Below the pieces are notes generated by a model that saw nothing but the letters and a program-made list of their open reading frames with translations, had not been told where the DNA came from and did no database searches. The position numbers and the translations under genes were made by a program. A stretch of DNA of 64,000 nucleotides from an uncultured Sulfitobacter sp. (GTDB taxonomy: Bacteria > Pseudomonadota > Alphaproteobacteria > Rhodobacterales > Rhodobacteraceae), in NCBI RefSeq assembly GCF_947497275.1, contig NZ_CANMFS010000002.1, positions 310,001 to 374,000 on the forward strand. The letters are read 5' to 3'. Each line of letters starts with the position of its first letter. Position 1 is the first letter of the stretch. Positions 60,442 to 64,000 of the stretch are shown piece by piece.

Positions 60442-62472
60442 ATGACCCGCAAAGACATCCTCGACGACCCGATGATCGGCAACAAGGCCGAGGCGTTCGA
60501 GGCGTTCGACGACATCCCGACCAATCCAAATCTGCGCAGCACATTGGGCGATATCGTAAGTGAGCGGTACGCCCGCCGTTCCGTGCTTCGGGGTGCGCTT
60601 GGCGTCACTGCGACCACCGCATTGTTCGGGGCTGCCGCGCTGAGCGCGCCTCGTCAATCCAAGGCGCAGGGCACCACGCGGTACAACTTTACGGAACTGG
60701 AATGGGGCAACGACACGACGCACCATGTGGCCGAAGGGTATGATGCCGAGATTCTGCTGCGCTGGGGCGATCCGGTGATGGCGGACGCCCCGGAATTCGA
60801 CGTGATGAACCAGACGGCAGCCGCCCAGCTTCAGCAATTCGGCTACAACAACGACTACGTAGGCTTTACACCGCTCACCGCGGACGGCACGCGCGGCTTA
60901 TTGTGCGTGAACCACGAATACACCAACGAAGAGGTCATGTTTCCCCGTTTGGGTCGGCAGGACAAGGTGGCTTTCTCCGGCATGACGCCGGAGTTGATCG
61001 ACATAGAGATGGCCGCCCACGGCGGCACCGTCGTCGAGATCGAAAAGGAAACCACCGGCACATGGCGCGTCGAACGCAACAGCAGATACAACCGGCGCAT
61101 CACGCCGCTTGATACCCGCATGACCGTCAGCGGCCCCGCAGCGGGACACCGGCGTATGAAAACCGACGCCGATCCCGACGGAATGACCATCATCGGCACA
61201 CTGAACAACTGTGCGGGCGGCATGACCCCCTGGGGCACGTATCTGATGGCCGAGGAGAATTTCCACGGCTACTTCTGGACAAATACGCTGGACAGCGAAG
61301 GCAAGCCCGATCTTTCCGGCCTGGCGCCCCGCGAAGCGACGCGTCACGCACGTTACGGCGTACCGGGGATGTGGTACGCTTGGGGTCAACATCACGACCG
61401 CTTCAACCTGGACGTTGCGCCAAACGAGCCGAACCGCTTTGGCTGGATCGTCGAGGTCGATCCCCTCGCGCCCGACGCGATGCCGGTGAAGCATACTGCC
61501 CTTGGACGGTTCCGGCATGAAGGATGCGAAACGACACTGTCCGCCGACGGGCGGCTGGTGATCTATTCGGGCGACGACAATCGGTTCGATTACCTGTACA
61601 AATATGTCTCCGACGGGACGGTTGGCGACGACCGCGCCGCAAATTCCAGGCTGCTCTCAGACGGCACGCTTTACGTTGCGCGCTTTGATGCTGACGGCAC
61701 GATGACCTGGTTGCCGCTCGTCCACGGCGAAGGTCCGCTGACGGCGGAAAACGGGTTCGAGGATCAGGGAGACGTCGTGATCGACACGCGGCTCGCGGCG
61801 GATCTGCTGGGTGCCACCCCCATGGACCGCCCCGAAGACGCCCAGCCGCGCGGTGACGGGACGACTTTCGTGATGCTCACCAACAACTCCAAGCGCAAGC
61901 CCGACCAGACCGACGCGGCAAACGCCCGCGCGGACAATGTCTTTGGTCATATCATCGAGATCAAGGAAACCGGCGGCGATCATGGGGCCGAAACCGGAAC
62001 ATGGTCGGTGCTGGTGCAGTGCGGCGATCCGTCGGTGGCGCAGGTCGGCGCGCTGTGGAATCCCGAAACGTCCGAGAACGGCTGGTTCGCCGCACCGGAC
62101 AACGCCGCCATCGACGCGGACGGACGGTTGTGGGTGTCGACCGATCAAGGTGGCAACTGGGGCCAGACAGGAAAATCCGACGGGCTTTATGCGCTCGAAA
62201 CGGAAGGCGCGGCACGCGGTACATCGAAGCTGTTTTTTCGCTGCCCGGTGGGCGGCGAGATGTGCGGCCCCTACTTCACTGCGGATGCCGAAACTTTGTT
62301 TGTGGCAGTACAACACCCCGGCACCGACGGCACGAAGGATCTGGAAGGGTTCGCACGGGACTCGACCTTCGAAGATCCCGCGACCCGCTGGCCAGATTTC
62401 GATCCGGCCATGCCGCCCCGCCCCGCTGTGGTGGTGATCACCAAACAGGGCGGCGGCAAGATCGCCGTGTGA
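60442..62472 (+). CDS. phoX: PhoX family alkaline phosphatase
   Basis: A 676-residue protein with a Tat signal (YARRSVLRGALGVTATTALFGAA) after a 45-residue N-terminal segment. PhoX features are LLCVNHEYTNEEVMFP, NNCAGGMTPWGTYLMAEENFHGYF, GRFRHEGCETTLSADGRLVIYSGDD, MLTNNSKRKPDQTDAANARADNVFGHIIE and CGPYFTADAETLFVAVQHPG. These enzymes hydrolyse phosphomonoesters in the periplasm using calcium and iron. The ATG at 60442 follows AGGAG. The candidate Pho box upstream agrees with phosphate-starvation control. Confidence 0.95.
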   Translation: MTRKDILDDPMIGNKAEAFEAFDDIPTNPNLRSTLGDIVSERYARRSVLRGALGVTATTALFGAAALSAPRQSKAQGTTRYNFTELEWGNDTTHHVAEGYDAEILLRWGDPVMADAPEFDVMNQTAAAQLQQFGYNNDYVGFTPLTADGTRGLLCVNHEYTNEEVMFPRLGRQDKVAFSGMTPELIDIEMAAHGGTVVEIEKETTGTWRVERNSRYNRRITPLDTRMTVSGPAAGHRRMKTDADPDGMTIIGTLNNCAGGMTPWGTYLMAEENFHGYFWTNTLDSEGKPDLSGLAPREATRHARYGVPGMWYAWGQHHDRFNLDVAPNEPNRFGWIVEVDPLAPDAMPVKHTALGRFRHEGCETTLSADGRLVIYSGDDNRFDYLYKYVSDGTVGDDRAANSRLLSDGTLYVARFDADGTMTWLPLVHGEGPLTAENGFEDQGDVVIDTRLAADLLGATPMDRPEDAQPRGDGTTFVMLTNNSKRKPDQTDAANARADNVFGHIIEIKETGGDHGAETGTWSVLVQCGDPSVAQVGALWNPETSENGWFAAPDNAAIDADGRLWVSTDQGGNWGQTGKSDGLYALETEGAARGTSKLFFRCPVGGEMCGPYFTADAETLFVAVQHPGTDGTKDLEGFARDSTFEDPATRWPDFDPAMPPRPAVVVITKQGGGKIAV

Positions 62473-62547
62473 TCCTCGGAACTGCCGTCAACGACCGGCG
62501 GTAAAGGACAGGCGCCGCGCGATGCGGCCCCTGTCGCGCGCTTGGCG

Positions 62548-63570
62548 TCACTCCTCAGAAAGGCACGCCAACAGGCTATCCGCGATCCCGCGCATCAGAT
62601 CCGCATAGGACGTGTCATCGGTCCCCAAGGGGTCAAGCGTCGCAATGCGTACTGCACTGCCTTCGGTCGCCGTTGTCAGAAGGGCCGTGTCCATCTGCGG
62701 CTCGGCAAATGCGCAGACCACGGGCGACGCCGCAATCGCCTCGCGCAGGGCCTGAAGCCGTGCGGGTCCGGGGCTTCTGCCATCACCTAGAAAAACGGAG
62801 CCGCGCGCCTCGATGTCAAAGCGCGCCTCGAAATAATGGTAGCCGTCGTGCAGCACGAGATACGGTTGCGCACGCACGGGTGCCAACATCGAGTCGATCT
62901 CTTCCTCCAGCGATTCAAGCTGTTCGATCAACGTGGCGGCGTTGCTGCGGTAAAGATCCGCCCGTTCAGGATCGAGTGTGGCAAGGTGTCGGGCGATTGC
63001 TTCGGCCCATACCTGCACGTTGCGCGGATCGAGCCAAACGTGAGGATCGGTTGCATGATCCGCGTGATCTTCATGCCCGTCGTGATCCGCAAGATCGTCA
63101 TGATCCTCATGCCCTTCATCGTCCGCGTGATCGTCATGATCATCATGCTCCGCGTGATTTTCATGATCGTCATGCTCCGCGTCCTCGGATTCACCTTCGT
63201 GATGCCCGTGCGCGTGCGGTGCAAAAAGCGCCCGCTCCCGGAAGCCAAGCTGTACCACCCCCGGCACATCCATCAGGATCATCTGCTCGGCATCGGGAGC
63301 AAGATTGACCAGCGGCGCCTCGAGCCAACCAGTCAGCCCCGGCCCGACCCAAACGATCAGATCAGCCTTCGACAGCGCCTGCGCCTCGGAAGGACGCATG
63401 GAATAACCGTGCGGCGAGGCCCCCGCCGGGATGATTTGCGCCGGGTCCCCGGCACCTGCCATAATCTGGCTTACGATGCTGCGCACCGGTGCGATGTCCG
63501 TCACGACGTTCGGAACATCGGCAAAAGCCGGGGTTGCCAGACAGAAAATGGTTGTAGCGAGGGTGCGCAT
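62548..63570 (-). CDS. znuA: Zinc ABC transporter substrate-binding protein
   Basis: A 340-residue periplasmic protein: signal peptide MRTLATTIFCLATPAFA and ZnuA core VVTDIAPVRSIVSQIMAG. A central loop is extremely rich in H and D/E (about residues 116-170), then the ATDPHVWLDPRN metal site and LVLHDGYHYFEARFDI follow. The histidine-rich loop is typical of ZnuA and may sense or collect zinc. It is divergent from a zur-type gene with a palindromic Zur-like site between them. The permease and ATPase genes should lie past the window edge. Confidence 0.96.
   Translation of the reverse strand: MRTLATTIFCLATPAFADVPNVVTDIAPVRSIVSQIMAGAGDPAQIIPAGASPHGYSMRPSEAQALSKADLIVWVGPGLTGWLEAPLVNLAPDAEQMILMDVPGVVQLGFRERALFAPHAHGHHEGESEDAEHDDHENHAEHDDHDDHADDEGHEDHDDLADHDGHEDHADHATDPHVWLDPRNVQVWAEAIARHLATLDPERADLYRSNAATLIEQLESLEEEIDSMLAPVRAQPYLVLHDGYHYFEARFDIEARGSVFLGDGRSPGPARLQALREAIAASPVVCAFAEPQMDTALLTTATEGSAVRIATLDPLGTDDTSYADLMRGIADSLLACLSEE
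63040..63190. repeat. Low-complexity His/Asp repeat within znuA
   Basis: Repeats built from ATGATC/CATGAT and CGTGATC units encode alternating H, D, E and A residues. The DNA repeat is likely to be length-variable by slippage. Confidence 0.7.
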
Positions 63571-63611
63571 ATCGACAGTCTCCTTTTTGAGTCGGCCCCT
63601 TGCTACTCCGA

Positions 63612-63623
63612 ATGTTATAACAT
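63612..63623. promoter_or_regulatory. Zur-type palindrome between znuA and zur
   Basis: ATGTTATAACAT is a perfect 12-bp palindrome, 38 bp before zur and 41 bp before znuA. Alphaproteobacterial Zur sites share this core, so both genes are probably repressed by zinc-loaded Zur. Confidence 0.7.
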
Positions 63624-63660
63624 ATCAATATGGCACTTGCGATCACACGGAGAAACACTG

Positions 63661-64000
63661 ATGTCGAACCCGATCGGTTTCCAGGACCACGATCACACGG
63701 CGTGTATAAAAAGCACCCTGACCCGCGCCGAAGCGCATTGCGCAGCGTCCGGTTTGCGTTTTACGCCGGTTCGGCGGCGTGCGCTCGAAATCCTGCTGGC
63801 AGAGCACCGTGCGTTGGGGGCCTATGATGTACTGGCGCAGCTGGCAGCCGCTGGTCTGGGCGCACAGCCCCCGGTCGCCTACCGCGCTCTCGATTTTCTG
63901 GTCAAGGCCGGGTTCGCCCACAAGATCGAGGCACTGAACGCCTATATCGCCTGCACGCGTCCCGGCGAAGATCACGCACCTGCGTTCCTCATTTGCCGCA
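63661..64000 (+). CDS. zur: Fur-family zinc uptake regulator (3' end cut by window)
   Basis: The first 113 residues of a Fur-type protein: DHDHTACIKSTLTRAEAHCAASGLRFTPVRRRALEILLAEHRALGAYDVLAQLAAAGLGAQPPVAYRALDFLVKAGFAHKIEALNAY, which is the winged-helix DNA-binding domain. The dimerisation part begins as the window ends. A Zur identity is favoured over Fur by the divergent znuA gene and the palindrome. The ATG follows GGAGA. Confidence 0.88.
   Translation, partial: MSNPIGFQDHDHTACIKSTLTRAEAHCAASGLRFTPVRRRALEILLAEHRALGAYDVLAQLAAAGLGAQPPVAYRALDFLVKAGFAHKIEALNAYIACTRPGEDHAPAFLICR

Noticed and set aside
63040..63190. Regular short repeats that could suggest a CRISPR-like array
   Set aside because: The units are only a few bases, lie within the znuA coding frame and encode its histidine-rich loop.

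Overview
The window is chromosomal DNA from an alphaproteobacterium of the Rhodobacterales, most likely the marine Roseobacter group and plausibly close to Sulfitobacter. The species is inferred from gene content only. The evidence is: a complete gene transfer agent (GTA) structural cluster of the Rhodobacter capsulatus type; a pyruvate dehydrogenase E1-beta with its own lipoyl domain; a GapR (DUF2312) protein; an NDUFA12-type complex I protein; an alphaproteobacterial ClpP/ClpX pair; and dense, GC-rich coding with many 4-bp ATGA/GTGA gene overlaps.

Layout. 1-3.3 kb: peroxiredoxin (cut by the window edge), a DUF455 ferritin-like protein, and a membrane M23 peptidase overlapping a bactofilin. 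3.4-10.35 kb: two cyclophilins, then pgk, ftsB and the pyruvate dehydrogenase operon (pdhA, pdhB, a small unknown gene, pdhC). 10.5-11.3 kb: cysE. 11.4-25.8 kb: the GTA cluster on the minus strand, read from the small terminase at 25.8 kb down to the tail-tip protein and a small accessory gene at 11.4 kb. All recognised head and tail genes are intact. 26.0-32.0 kb: mltG, fabF, acpP, fabG and fabD, interrupted by a DUF421 membrane protein and a GNAT acetyltransferase. 32.1-36.4 kb: a cytochrome b561-YceI fusion facing a periplasmic YceI protein, then rpsF-rpsR-rplI and a lytic transglycosylase lipoprotein. 36.4-36.95 kb: an AT-richer islet with unusual codon use. 37.0-40.5 kb: trigger factor, GapR, and a sulfur-trafficking set (two YeeE/YedE-type membrane proteins and a DUF442 protein).

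40.5-46.5 kb holds a FliM/FliN-like protein outside any flagellar cluster. It is followed by a translationally coupled signalling operon: a single-domain response regulator, a small membrane protein, and a 904-residue Na+/solute-symporter-histidine-kinase fusion. An XRE/DUF2083 regulator comes next. Divergent from that regulator, at 46.8-52.0 kb, is a five-gene branched-chain-amino-acid-type ABC transporter. 52.5-56.2 kb: accB, accC, aat, a DUF2155 protein, the NDUFA12 protein and a RidA protein. 56.1-59.0 kb: a frameshifted methyltransferase gene, then clpX and clpP. 59.2-64 kb: a photolyase-like protein whose two halves appear swapped, a Tat-exported PhoX phosphatase preceded by a Pho box, and znuA divergent from zur (cut by the window edge) across a Zur-type palindrome.

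Most of the window is core metabolism. The points that most deserve a second look are the apparently permuted photolyase homologue, an intrinsic terminator inside the GTA operon between the large terminase and portal genes, the structured spacer between the GTA capsid and gp6 genes, the coupled symporter-kinase signalling module, and the islet at 36.4-36.95 kb. I see no insertion sequence, CRISPR array, rRNA or intact tRNA.
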